Below the pieces are notes generated by a model. That model was not told the origin of the DNA. It saw nothing but the letters and a program-made list of their open reading frames with translations, and did no database searches. The position numbers were made by a program, and so were the translations under genes. From assembly GCA_963691705.1 (NCBI GenBank), contig OY829545.1, forward strand, positions 14,521,569 to 14,585,568: a stretch of 64,000 nt of DNA. The letters run 5' to 3'. Of the stretch, positions 13,640 through 24,712 are shown piece after piece (the first letter of the stretch is position 1; each line of letters starts with the position of its first letter). The stretch comes from Viola odorata. Its lineage: Eukaryota; Streptophyta; Magnoliopsida; Malpighiales; Violaceae.

Positions 13640-13645
13640 ATGTAA
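13640..13645 (+). promoter_or_regulatory. AUG-stop mini-uORF (ATGTAA) in BOR1 leader
   Basis: ATG is followed directly by TAA, 213 nt before the BOR1 start codon. AUG-stop elements in Arabidopsis NIP5;1 stall ribosomes and trigger mRNA decay under high boron, and uORFs in the BOR1 leader reduce its translation under high boron. The element counts only if transcription starts upstream of 13640, which the TATA candidate at 13610 leaves uncertain. Confidence 0.6.
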
Positions 13646-13673
13646 AGTTTGTATCTTTTACCAGTTTTCTTCC

Positions 13674-13718
13674 ATGGAAAACACATCCCTCATTCCCCAT
13701 TCAAACAGTTGTCGCTAA
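13674..13718 (+). promoter_or_regulatory. uORF of 14 codons in BOR1 leader
   Basis: ATG at 13674 (context TTCCATGG) encodes 14 residues (MENTSLIPHSNSCR) and stops with TAA at 13716-13718, 139 nt before the main start. It lies downstream of either plausible transcription start, so it should be in the mRNA. It would act as a reinitiation barrier. Confidence 0.6.
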
Positions 13719-13728
13719 GACAATCAGT

Positions 13729-13749
13729 ATGTTAATGATTGATCACTGA
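13729..13749 (+). promoter_or_regulatory. uORF of 6 codons in BOR1 leader
   Basis: ATG at 13729 encodes MLMIDH and stops at TGA 13747-13749; a nested in-frame ATG lies at 13735. It ends 108 nt before the BOR1 start. With the two preceding uORFs it makes a serial arrangement of short uORFs. Confidence 0.6.
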
Positions 13750-13857
13750 GTCAGGATTTTAACAAAGAAGAAAGAAAGGAGGCTTCTTTCTTTTCTTCTC
13801 TTTACTTTTCTCTTAAGATTGATTTTCTTGAGCTATATATACTATTGCTTAATTAAC

Positions 13858-16800
13858 ATGGAGGAGACTTTCGTCCCGTTTCGGGGAATTAAGAATGACC
13901 TTAATGGAAGATTGGCATGCTACAAGCAGGATTGGACCGGAGGATTCGGAGCTGGCTTCAGGTATATAATGAATTGAAGATGATTTCTTGATTTTTAATT
14001 CCATTTCTTGCTCAAAAATGTGTGCTTTTATAAAAATATTTGATTCATTTGTGTTGTTTTCAGGATTTTGGCTCCCACCACTTACATTTTCTTTGCATCT
14101 GCAATTCCTGTCATCTCATTCGGTGAACAACTAGAGAGAAGCACTGGTATAATCCAAATCATGCACTTTTTCCACTCATGACAATAGCTTTTTCTTCACT
14201 TTTCATTTCATTTTGTAATTTTAAAAGGAAATTGAAAAAAAAAACATGAAATTTGGACAGAAATTTAAAAGTGGGTGCAATATGAAATTTGCAGATGGAG
14301 TCCTCACAGCAGTTCAAACATTAGCATCCACTGCTGTTTGCGGGATCATACACTCCATAATTGGAGGTCAACCATTGCTGATATTAGGAGTTGCAGAGCC
14401 TACTGTCATTATGTACACATTTATGTTTAACTTTGCCAAAGAAAGAACAGATTTGGGCAGAGAATTGTTCCTAGCTTGGGCTGGATGGTAAGCTATAGCT
14501 CATCATATTATTGAATCCTTCTCCTCTTTTTCGTCTCGACATTTTTCCATAATCATGATCCTCAATTTTGTTTGCAGGGTATGTGTTTGGACTGCGCTAT
14601 TGTTGTTCTTGCTCTCCATCCTAGGAGCTTGCTCCATTATTAACAGGTTTACCCGTGTGGCAGGGGAGCTATTTGGTCTGCTCATAGCAATGCTCTTCAT
14701 GCAAGAAGCTGTCAAAGTAAAGTTCTTTCTTAAAAAAATGTTTAATTATCTATCTAGTATACAATTCTGATCACGGTTAATGTTAAATTTCAGGGAATTG
14801 TGGATGAATTTCGCATTCCGCAACGAGAAGATCCGAAACTGACACAGTTCATACCTTCATGGAGGTTTGCAAATGGGATGTTTGCATTGGTTCTGTCATT
14901 TGGCCTCCTTTTCACCGCATTGAAAAGCCGAAAGGCGAGATCTTGGCGATACGGGTCCGGTATGTATTTTAAGAAAAGATTCATCCTTTCTGAAAACAAG
15001 AAGTATCCCAAGAACCTTCTCTGCTTTAATTAGGATCCCTTAAACTAAACTTAAAAGTATCTGACAGGTTGGCTAAGGAGTTTAATAGCAGACTATGGTG
15101 TCCCCCTCATGGTCCTTGTTTGGACAGCTGTTTCCTACATTCCAGCCGGAGACGTTCCGAAAGGGATCCCTCGCCGCCTTTTCAGCCCGAATCCATGGTC
15201 ACCTGGTGCTTATGCGAATTGGACTGTCATTAAAGTATGTTCTTGTTTTTTTAATCATCACATCTAATTATTATTAGTACAGAAATGATAGAATGTTAGT
15301 AATTAATTAACTTAATTATGTGACAGGACATGCTCAATGTTCCCATCTTCTACATCATTGGAGCTTTCATTCCTGCTACAATGATTGCAGTTCTCTACTA
15401 TTTTGACCATAGCGTCGCGTCGCAACTTGCTCAGCAGAAAGAGTTCAATCTGCGAAAACCATCTTCTTACCACTATGACTTGCTTCTTTTAGGGTTCTTG
15501 GTAATAATATGTTCACATCTTTCTAGTCCCATTTCTAGTGACATTTTTCCAATTTAAGGTCTTGACATTTGTTCTTCTTCTCCATGTTAGACCTTAATGT
15601 GTGGTCTTCTTGGAATTCCTCCTTCAAATGGGGTCATCCCGCAATCCCCCATGCATACGAAGAGCTTGGCTACACTTAAACACCAGGTAACAAGATGTTT
15701 TAGATCACTAAGCTTGTTTATGGTGTAGAATAGTACCGAGTCAATGGATATAAATGCAGCATTTTTTCTTGGTTTATGCAGTTGCTACGCAATCGACTCG
15801 TTGCAACTGCCCATGACAGTATCAAAAAGAATGCCAGCCTGGGGAAATTGTATGGAAACATGCAAGAGGCCTACCGACAAATGCAGACACCTTTGATCTG
15901 CCAACACCCCTCCGAAGTACGCATATTTAGTACCAAGTATCAAGCAATTAGTACTAATGTATCGCATGAATTTCAAGATTTCTAAATGTGAACAAACTTA
16001 AATGTCTTGAGCAGGGTCTAAAGGAGTTCAAGGAATCAACAATCCAAGCAGCTACATGTACTGGTCATATCGACGCCCCAATCGATGAGACAACGTTTGA
16101 CATTGAGAAGGAGATTGATGATATGTTGCCAGTTGAGGTTAAAGAACAGCGTGTCAGTAACTTGCTCCAAGCCACAATGGTTGGAGGTTGTGTTGCAGCC
16201 ATGCCATTCCTCAAAATGATCCCTACCTCAGTTCTTTGGGGCTACTTTGCCTTCATGGCGATCGAAAGTTTACCTGGAAACCAATTCTGGGAAAGAATAC
16301 TCTTGCTTTTCACTGCTCCAAGCAGAAGATACAAGTACTAACTCAAAGCCATTAATCCAAACTGATCTATCGTCTCACGTACATACATATTTTGTTCTCA
16401 TGTCTAAACAAATTCACTCTTTCTTGCAGGGTCCTTGAAGAGTATCATGCAACTTTCGTCGAAACAGTGCCTTTCAAGTCAATTGCAGTGTTCACCATTT
16501 TCCAAACAACTTATTTGCTCATATGTTTTGGTCTTACCTGGGTTCCCATCGCTGGCGTTATGTTCCCATTGATGATCATGCTTTTGGTTCCAGTAAGACA
16601 ATATGTGCTTCCTAAGTTTTTCAAAGGTGCACACCTTTCGGACTTGGATGCAGCAGAGTTTGAAGACGCACCAGCTTTGACATATGATCTAGCAACAGTA
16701 AGACATTCCTACCCAGCACAAACTAGAATCTAACCTAACTACTCAAACTCGAGAATTCTTCCATAATATGTCCTTCCATCATTATGTTTGTAGGAGACAG

Positions 16801-17090
16801 AGCTCGGGGCAGGGGCTGCTGCTGCAGGGGATGCAGAGATTTTGGATGAGGTTATAACCCGAAGCCGAGGAGAATTTAGGCACACAAGCAGTCCTAAAAT
16901 CAGCAGCTCCACTACAACACCTGTACATGATCCTAAAGGCCTTCATAGCCCGAGGATCTCGTACACACATAGTCCTCGACTGAGTGAGCTACGAGGGGGG
17001 AAAAGTCCCAATTTGGGTAGCAAAAGTCCATTGATTGGAGAAGTGAAACTATCTAATCTGGGGAAGAGTCCATCCAGTTCAAATACATAG
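13858..17090 (+). CDS. BOR1: Boron (borate) efflux transporter, BOR1-type
   Basis: BOR1 is a plasma-membrane borate exporter of the SLC4/HCO3-transporter family that loads boron into the xylem. Twelve exons: 13858-13961, 14064-14146, 14295-14487, 14578-14716, 14794-14959, 15068-15234, 15327-15500, 15591-15686, 15782-15916, 16015-16334, 16440 corrected to 16430-16697, and 16794-17090. All junctions are GT-AG and in frame, giving 713 residues (Arabidopsis BOR1 is about 704). The N-terminus reads [19 protein letters not shown]. Highly conserved family blocks follow, including [40 protein letters not shown] and [20 protein letters not shown]. The cytosolic tail ([13 protein letters not shown] and several Ser-Pro repeats) is variable in the family. 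Two YxxM sorting-type motifs (LYGNM, AYRQM) are kept; a third Tyr site is His (see findings). Leader uORFs suggest boron-dependent translation. No defect seen. Confidence 0.96.
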
Positions 17091-18447
17091 CCAAAAGGAT
17101 TGTGTAACTTTTGTTTAAGGAGCTCTAGGATGGCCTGTGCCTGTCTAATTTTTCGTTTCGGAGTGCTGTTTCCGTAGGAATTATTGTAAAATATCCATTT
17201 TATGCTCTTCTCCCTCAGAGCAAATTGTAACATGACAATGGATTAGCTGATGATGGTGTAACGAGAATACTATTGTACATTGCGGTTCTTGTCAAAGCGA
17301 CCTTTTTGGTTTAGATTCCAAGATGGAGGTTGCTGTTCTTGGGATTGAAATCTGTTACAAAACACATTGTTAGTTACACATATTACAGTAGAAACAGAAC
17401 AATCACAAGTTTAAAACCAGCTGGGAATTGTCCAACTAATAGCACAATCGTGGCTGCGAAGATATAGATGAGGTTAAACTTAAAACAAGCCTGTATAGGC
17501 AAACTACAGAATAAGACCATCTTGAGTATCAAATAAGTACATAGCTTTGATCAGATTGTGTATAACATCAACAAAATGGGAGTTCTAGTATCGCCTATGA
17601 TGATGAAACACGTATTTTCCCGTTTATCGCGGACACGACATCAAGCAAAAGATACAATTAGCAGAACACGTTCTGATTTTTTCTAGAACTATACATGAAA
17701 CAAGGGTGATAGGAAAATTTTGAGGATCCTGGATTGAATCATCAGTATCAAAAGGTGGGACCTACCGCCTTGTTCAGGAGTGTAGTATATGTTTGTCAGG
17801 ATTCTAGAATTCACAAGAAAACATCAGAAGGGTCAACTCCTCAATAGGAAAAAGCATGCAAGAATGAAGTTTGGAGCACGAAATCCATGTCAAGAAAGAT
17901 GCTTTTTACAATAGTATAATGAAACAGAAAAGAAGTGGCCAAAATCCTTCATCGAATAGGAGAAGACCTACCACCACCTGGGTTCCTACCCAACACTATC
18001 AATCACAAAGATGAATGTTAAGTGGGTAAGAACAAAGATGATGTCTTCCACGTATCTCATCATGTAATGTTAGGTCCCTTTCTAAGATACATTCCAAAAG
18101 CAAACAGGATGCTTGAGGTTTAGCTTATAATTTAGTCCAAAAACAAAAAGGATGTTCGACATCATTTCCTGTTGTGAAATCAACTTAAGCACAAAAAAGA
18201 ACAAAAAACTGGGATCCTGTGAGCCAACGATTGGACAAAGGCTTGTAGCAAAAGTCTAATTGGGTCACTAGACAAAATCATGATAAGCACTCAACCAAAT
18301 TACAGCAATAAGGAAGTGTACAAAATGACAATGTAAAAATGCAATTTGTAGAATGAAGAGCAGAATATAACTTAGAAAAGTTTGAATTGGATTATTACTT
18401 CATTAAAATTTGATACATCAACAAAAAAATTGTAAAATAATTACCAA
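17091..18447. other. BOR1 3' UTR then noncoding spacer
   Basis: About the first 150-200 bp is probably BOR1 3' UTR (AATTATTGTAAAATATCC and following T-rich sequence). The remaining kilobase to the NIMIN-like stop codon is balanced in composition and lacks long open frames on either strand. It may be 3' UTR of the minus-strand gene or spacer. No RNA or protein family was recognised. Confidence 0.45.
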
Positions 18448-18798
18448 TCAAAGTGAAAGGTTGAGATCTAAATCTTCTGGTCTTTTGTCTGTTTTGAGTT
18501 GCGGTTGTCCTTGTTCTTGTTTGTTAGATGGAGTAGAAAGTGGGATGGAGGATTTGATCAGTTGCTCATCATCTGCAAAATCTTCTAATGTGAAAGATGG
18601 AGTCCAAGTTGATGAAGTTGGTTTTTGCATCTCTTTCTCTTTCTCTCTTGAATTGCTGGAGAATTGATCATGGGCATCTCTGATATTTCTCACCAAACTA
18701 TAAAAAGCATTCATCTTCTCCACTTCTTCTTCATCCCCATTTCCATCAATCGGCCTCTTCCCCTCTTTTCTTTCCGCCTCCTTGTTCTTTCTCTTCAT
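18448..18798 (-). CDS. NIMIN: NIMIN-like (NPR1-interacting) protein, copy 1
   Basis: This intronless gene encodes 116 residues. The frame stays open upstream without an ATG, so the ATG at 18798 is taken as start. A basic N-terminus (MKRKNKEAERKEGKR) is followed by acidic GDEEEVEK. A helix NAFYSLVRNIRDAHD (30-44) matches the FF-containing NPR1-binding region of NIMINs but has FY for FF. WTPSFTLEDF (65-74) is the EDF motif, and LDLNLSL at the very end (110-116) is an EAR repression motif that recruits TOPLESS. NIMINs bind NPR1 in the nucleus and restrain PR gene activation by salicylic acid. Two relatives lie downstream on the same strand (22789-23205, 35725-36162). The altered FF motif may weaken one NPR1 contact. 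Confidence 0.85.
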   Translation of the reverse strand: MKRKNKEAERKEGKRPIDGNGDEEEVEKMNAFYSLVRNIRDAHDQFSSNSREKEKEMQKPTSSTWTPSFTLEDFADDEQLIKSSIPLSTPSNKQEQGQPQLKTDKRPEDLDLNLSL

Positions 18799-20600
18799 CG
18801 ATAATAGCAGAGTGTCTGTAGTGTTTGATTTGAATGCCCAATTACCAAGAAGATTTAACAAAGAACAAGAAAGAAGGTGCTAGAGAGCTACCAATAAAGA
18901 GACATGTACTTTTTAAATGACCAATTTAACCTTATGAAAACTTCCCCACAACTACCACGGTATTGGACTTACATGCTTATTGCATCATCCCATACGTCGG
19001 GGGAGATTACCAGCAGCAGCATGGCTGGCGCAGGGGCGGGGGCCATCACCTGGCTAGCTACCATCTCACCATTACCAATACTTTTTCTTAGCATAAAAGG
19101 AGATTATATTAATTGCGTAAATCCATACTCCTAGTCCTACCCTCTAATCTTACAACAGAAGCAGAAGAAAGAGCAAGCTTACTTATCGAATGAGCAGTAA
19201 AAATGGAGTCGTTAGGGACATAAATGAAAAGGCAAGACTCAAAGAAGCTAGACAAAAGAATTTTTTTCTTTCTTTGATAAGCTTACCAAGACTAATTGTT
19301 AGGATAATTTGTATTTTAAAACGCCATAAATTAAATTTAAAAAAAAAATTGTTCTGGGATTTCTCCTCTATTATTTTTCACTTTTGTTATGGGCAAAAGG
19401 CCCGTTTACAATTTTTATTATTACTTTTGTTAGAAATCAAATCCAATGGGCAATGCGGGTGCAGGATAAACTGACTGGCTCTACTGGGCCATTGTTTTGA
19501 GCCCATTATTGTTTAGAAGAAATTGTCACTTCCCTCAAATGTAACCGGCCCACCCTACCCTTCCCGCTTCACCTGCCAATTAGTATCCACATTGCATAGA
19601 TGGGGAAGAATTTACTAAATATAAACTCGGATTTAAGTTCAGATTTCAGCTCCACCTATAAAAAAACAAATATACAAACAATTGAAAACTACTTAAAAAT
19701 TGAATTTGCTTATTATCATTAATACTTGCAAGTTCAATCAATCTACTTTCATCACTTGCCTATAAAAAATGATAAAACTATAGACTCCTCCTCAATTTTC
19801 AACTAACACGCTTAGATGATTTTGTCCAAGCTATAATGATCACATTTAGGATTGCTATGTGAATGATCACATTTAGGATTGTCATGATATGCGATTCATT
19901 TAGGCTGTTGGCCTTTCCACAAAAAATTCTAATAATCTGGCATGCAAATATATGTAATATCATGTTATTAGTTTGTACAATCCATTTAGACACCAAGCAT
20001 TAAAATATCATGTATCCTTACTTCCAAAAAAGAGTGTTCATATATTGTCTGTAAAAAAAAAGTTACAAACAAACAACTTCCTATACTCTTTTTTCATTCC
20101 TTCGTTCTTCTTATTATTTCTTAAATTCTAAATCACATTGTTTTTTCTTTTATATATAAGTTGGATAATATTATAAAGGTATGTAAGAAGTGTGCTAACA
20201 AATAAATCTTAGTTCGACCTTAAAAAAGTATAAACAAGAAGGATCATAGGCCAATCTCTAACCTACTAACATTGACCTCGAAGCGGAAATTGTATGGAGT
20301 TATCACCTTACCCCAAAAGAAAGCAAAATTAGTTAGCCTTGAACTGAATTAGATCAATCTACTCAAACCAAACCACATTTTTAAGTTCGAAAAAAAATTA
20401 CGTTCTTATGAGAAATAAAGTGTTTTTAGCTCGTAGTGACTGCTCTAAACAAAAATTGAGTTAACAATTTAATGTATGTAGAGTCGAATCACTCGCATCA
20501 GCCATAATTGCTACTAACACTTTCTTTTATGATCTTCATTTCCATGGAATGAGTAAAGTTTGACCATCTAATAAATTACTAAATTAAAAACCCCCTCTCT
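18799..20600. other. upstream region of NIMIN copy 1 and AT-rich spacer
   Basis: The first few hundred bases are the presumed promoter of the minus-strand NIMIN gene. Beyond that, no supportable gene or element was recognised. Nearby direct repeats of GATCACATTTAGGATTG occur at about 19836 and 19864. Confidence 0.45.
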
Positions 20601-21290
20601 CTAAAACGATCTCCCCTCTTTCTTAGTTTTTAGGGTTTTGATTTGGGGTTGCCGCCGGCCACTCTTTCGCGGGCCGACAATCCCCCCTCTCCTTTTTTAT
20701 TGCTTTAGCTTTCTTTTCTTTTACTTTCCCTTTGCTCTCCTCTCATCCTCATCTCTACCTTTATTCTTGTCTCTCCTCTTACTCATCTTCTTCTCTTTTT
20801 GTTCGTTTTTTTCTTGTTATTTAGCTTACCTTTTTTAGATCTAAGTACTAGATTTTATCTACGTATTAAGATCTGTTAGGGTTTTATATTTGAGGTTGTA
20901 TTTTTCGCAGATCAAAGTTGAAAAGGAGCAAAAGAAACATCCATGGTGTATCAGAAGATGTATATTCTTTTTCAATCTTGAATAGCGACTCCTGTGTGGA
21001 GCTTGAAGCTATTGGAGCATCGAATGACCTGACCTCACCGTCTCATAGTCTGTTCAACAGCTCGTTCAGATTTCTGAAGTGTTTGAATTTTCTCCTTTTT
21101 GGGATGTGTATCTTTGTAGCTCTCTTTTGTTGGTTATGTATTACATTTGCTGTATTTTTCATTTCCCGTGCCTGTATTTTTTTTGTGCTCCGCCTATATC
21201 TATATGGTGCTCTCTTTGTACCTTTATAGTGCGTAGATTTCGTATTTTCGGATATGTTGGTCTACCACAACTTATGTAACACTTCCACCG
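20600..21290 (+). other. unidentified transcript-like block (C/T-rich start, GGGTTTT motifs)
   Basis: A C/T-rich segment contains TAGGGTTTTG (20630-20639), then GCCGCCGGCC, a long pyrimidine-rich run, TTAGGGTTTTATATTTG (20876-) and a splice-acceptor-like TTTTTCGCAG (20902-20911). This looks like a plant 5' leader with an intron. The open frame after it (to 21229) encodes VSEDVYSFSILNSDS followed by a hydrophobic tail and starts without a good ATG. I recognise no protein family. It could be a noncoding transcript or the 5' end of a retroposed or captured gene. Confidence 0.3.
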
Positions 21291-21299
21291 GATATTCAT

Positions 21300-22788
21300 A
21301 TTTTGCCTCTAGGCTTGGTTATTTTATTATTTGACATTTTGGGTGAAAAAATTTGGACCCAATTACCAAACGTGAAGGAATAAAATATTGCAATTACACT
21401 TTCTCTCATTTGCACCAAATATCATCACCTCCAATAAACTAGCCAAATATATTAAAAATTTATTATCTTAAATATTATGTAATTTCTCTTAACATCAATT
21501 AAATAAACCGGTGGTAATAAAACCATGTCTTACACCTAATTAATCACAACCAATATAGTTGCAACTGATCTCTCTTCCCATATACTCCTAGTAATTCCTA
21601 CTCTTTAATTAGCTTTTCCAACAAAATTCATTTATCAAAATCTAGCTGCAGTTGCACGCACCCAACTAACGCCACTATTACATCATCTTCTTTTTCACCG
21701 GAACGCCATTATTTCTTGGGTTGGGTTGGAGTCAATTCAACCAAAACCAACCATTGTTGGATTGAGGGGCCCAGTTGAACATTTTTGGCATCAAATTACA
21801 TCATGAATTTGTTCACAGTACATTTGTGTTTTGTTTCTCTCACGAAAAAAATCATTACGCATTATTGCAGAAGAACATAAACATACGCATCCCAACAAAA
21901 GAAGAAGAGATCATTACTATTTACACGAAATTGCCGAACCGCCGGTTCTTGTCCAAGACTTTTTCATTTCTAAATTCTAACCATCAAAACTCAAACCTTT
22001 CTTCCTGCTGTCTTAGTTCCTTCCTTCTTCTTCTTTTACCAAACACTCCATTGAGTTACTAATTTACTACTTTAAAGCTTGTAACTTTTTTGTTGTTTTA
22101 AATTTCTCTTCCTTTTTGGATTGGAAAAAAAAAACACGTGTATATAAAAATGCGTTAGATTGAGTTTTGAGAGTGTTATAATTTAAAAAAAGAAAAAAGT
22201 TAAAAACCTTGTTTGATTTTTTTTATTTAAAAAAGCCGAATTTTATTAAAAGAAAAAAAGGTCCTAAAGAAATGACCAGTTAATTACACAAACAAAGAAT
22301 ACAATCGGAAGACCTCCTAAGATCGTACGCGGAATAACAAAAATATAAACGTTCTCATAGTAGACTGGTAGACATACCCATCGTTTTGTTTTGTTTTGTT
22401 TTGTATCTAACACGCTCTCCGGTCCTTTTAACTGTGCAACACTCAGAATTGGTTTGAGAATGGCAGACCAAAGAAGTTTTTGGTAAGCAGCCGGGGATTC
22501 AAAGTTCAAACTTTGAATGATTAAATTCATTTTTTTCATATCGTCGGAACTGTAATTCAAGACCAAAAATAAGAAATAACACAACATAACACTGTTACTA
22601 TCGATTAATTAGGTTGCAATTAGCATATACTATCATTCATATTATAATTCCACTGCATTAATTTATAAAACCCAGAAGAAGAAAAAATTCGATCAATAAA
22701 AAAAAAAAGAAAAAAACAAGCCATTACTCAGATGAGTAATTAAATACAGAGAACATTGTTAGAAAAGTAGATGACACTAATTAACTAA
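21300..22788. other. AT-rich spacer and NIMIN copy 2 downstream region
   Basis: No gene was recognised. It includes the probable 3' UTR of the minus-strand gene ending at 22789 and a short microsatellite (TTTTG repeats, 22384-22402). Confidence 0.45.
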
Positions 22789-23205
22789 CTAAAGCGCGAG
22801 CTTGAGGGTTAAACCATCATCTTCCTGATCTTGATCTTGTTTCTTGTGATGGTGATCATTTCTCTGGGCACAAGAGCTGCCATTACTAGTAGGGAAGAAA
22901 AGAGGAGTTGGGTTTTTGATGAACTGAAATTCTTGCGAGAAATCTTCCATTTCGAAGCAAGGAACCCAACTCCTCCTCGATTTCTGATCATCATCATCAT
23001 CATCATCTTTGTCCTTAATCGTCGACGACGACCTCTTCATCTTTTTCTTTTGCTGCTGCTCTTTCTCTTCCAATAATTCCATTCTTCTTCTATTACGCGC
23101 CTCTTGAAACTTCTTAATCAACGCAAAGAACTGCTCCATCTCCTGCTCTTCTTCTTCTTCGTGATCGTCATGATGATCACCGGCTGATGAACTCCCATTT
23201 TCCAT
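22789..23205 (-). CDS. NIMIN: NIMIN-like (NPR1-interacting) protein, copy 2
   Basis: This intronless gene encodes 138 residues with ATG at 23205. Features in order: acidic/His N-terminus (GDHHDDHEEEEEQ), MEQFFALIKKFQEARNRRR (23-41) with the FF motif and adjoining basic helix, a Lys-rich then Asp-rich stretch (KKKMKRSS, a run of seven Asp at 67-73), SWVPCFEMEDF (79-89, the EDF motif), the conserved NPTPLFFP (98-105) and a terminal LTLKLAL (132-138), an LxLxL EAR form. This is the best match to canonical NIMINs of the three and keeps both NPR1-contact motifs. Its upstream region (23480-23615) has TGACG motifs expected for TGA-factor, salicylate-driven expression. Confidence 0.92.
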   Translation of the reverse strand: MENGSSSAGDHHDDHEEEEEQEMEQFFALIKKFQEARNRRRMELLEEKEQQQKKKMKRSSSTIKDKDDDDDDDQKSRRSWVPCFEMEDFSQEFQFIKNPTPLFFPTSNGSSCAQRNDHHHKKQDQDQEDDGLTLKLAL

Positions 23206-23483
23206 ATCTTTTAATATTTATATTTATACTAAACAAACATCAGACATTTTACAACACAAACACAACTTTCTTGTTTTCTTTTGTTTTTCCGATATTTTTC
23301 TCCCTTCCAAGTTTGGCAATTTGTTGCTCAGTAGTGGATGGGCTATAAGCTTAAAACTTCCAAGGCCGGTATGCGCGTGATGGGTATGTGCGGAAGGACG
23401 AAAATGCCCTCCTGCCCGGAGTGGACGTATTAGGTGGAGAATTCTGAATTCGAGTGATGGCTATGTGTACACCTGGCGAGTGT

Positions 23484-23612
23484 CGTCAGGCGCATGACAT
23501 CATGCGTGAATCGTGAAAAAAAAAGTCTCTGAAGGAGTATAGAAAAAGAATTAAAACGTACACACGAAACTGTCAATTGTCACAATCTAATGATGACGTT
23601 GATGTGGTGACG
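23484..23612 (-). promoter_or_regulatory. TGACG (as-1-like) motif cluster upstream of NIMIN copy 2
   Basis: A CGTCA at 23484-23488 is followed by CGCATGACATCA. Two further TGACG motifs sit at 23594-23598 and 23608-23612, 14 bp apart, the second part of GTGACGTC. They lie about 280-410 bp upstream of the ATG at 23205. Paired TGACG boxes are the core of as-1-like elements bound by TGA bZIP factors, the partners of NPR1, and such elements drive salicylate induction of NIMIN genes in Arabidopsis. The spacing differs slightly from classic as-1. Confidence 0.5.
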
Positions 23613-23782
23613 TCGTTTCGAGACGGCAGCCTTGCGTTTCTTTCCGTGTGTCATGAATCATGTCCTTATTTTATTGTTGACCATATACCTTTAGACCTTG
23701 GTTTCCCAGCTGGAAAAGTCTTTTTTATTTTTTATTTTTTTATTAATATTTTTATTATTAATAAAACAATTAATAAATTATA

Positions 23783-24552
23783 CTCCCTCCGGACACTAAT
23801 AATTGTCACTTTCCTACGATTTCTTTGAACACTATTAATTGTCATTTTACCTTTTTCAACAGTTATTTTTAGGCAATATGACTAAAAAACCCTCATCCTT
23901 ATCTTCTTCACTTTTTCCATCTCTGTCCCTCTTCCTTAGCAGCAGTCTTTCATCTTCGTCTTCGTCCTCCAGCCGATTAAACCACCTCCAGCCACACAAT
24001 CAATTAATCCAGCCACCACAATCAATTAATTTCATCTAAGAAATCAATTAATCCAGTCAATCAATCAATTAATTTCATCCAAACAATCAATTAATCTAAC
24101 CAATCAATCAATTAATCCATCCAAATTAATTAAACCAAGCATAAACATTGATTCATCCATACATAAACAGAAAAGAGCAGGAGAAAATCACTGTTGGCCG
24201 TCCGTCCCCGGTCATGGCTCTGTTCGGCGAGCTGGACGGCCCCTCATCAAGCCCTATGGGTTTGTGTGCGGACTAATAGCATAATCCGCCTGGAATGTGG
24301 AAGCAGTTGTGTTGTACACAACAAAACTCTATTATTAATATGAGCCATTATTTAAGTAAATGAAAATCATTGGCATGAGCAAAAGAAAGGAGAGGAGGGA
24401 GAGGAAAGAGGGGAGGAGAATGGAAGTAGTTGTTATTTGCCAAATAGTCAGGGGCAATTTTAAAATATCAAATAATAAAATAAGGAAAAAAATTATCCAC
24501 TCCCTCATGGCCACTGTGCCAGAACGACATATATATATATGTCCAGAGGGAG
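23783..24552. mobile_element. non-autonomous Stowaway/mariner-type element
   Basis: The left end is CTCCCTCCGGACACTAATAA after TA. The right end, read inward, is CTCCCTCTGGACATATATAT. Just inside the right terminus is a second inverted CTCCCTCATGG, so that end folds back on itself. Subterminal repeats TAATTGTCAYTTT occur twice on the left and match the left end at 26988. The interior has no transposase; it includes a Ser-rich low-complexity stretch and about eight copies of AATCAATTAAT (23990-24125). The right flank is TT rather than TA, so the exact end is approximate. Confidence 0.65.
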
Positions 24553-24561
24553 TTCGTTCAC

Positions 24562-24712
24562 CAATTAGAAAAGTCTATCACTTTATCAACATTTTTCATG
24601 TGATTGGTTCACGTATATAAATGTGAGTAGTTATTTATTTTTAATTTTTAATTTTTTTATCATGAACCAATCATATGAAAAATGTTGATAAATAATTACT
24701 TTAGTAATTTTC
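24562..24712. mobile_element. small fold-back (hairpin) MITE
   Basis: The left arm TTATCAACATTTTTCATGTG.ATTGGTTCA pairs with the right arm TGAACCAATCATATGAAAAATG.TTGATAA across a short AT-rich loop, giving arms of about 45-50 bp. It directly abuts the preceding Stowaway-type element. It has no coding capacity. Confidence 0.7.

Noticed and set aside
14503..15011. Minus-strand frames across BOR1 exons
   Set aside because: They are shadows of the BOR1 coding exons on the opposite strand.
18799..18861. Longer N-terminus for NIMIN copy 1
   Set aside because: The upstream extension begins with TTG and has no NIMIN similarity; the first ATG is at 18798.
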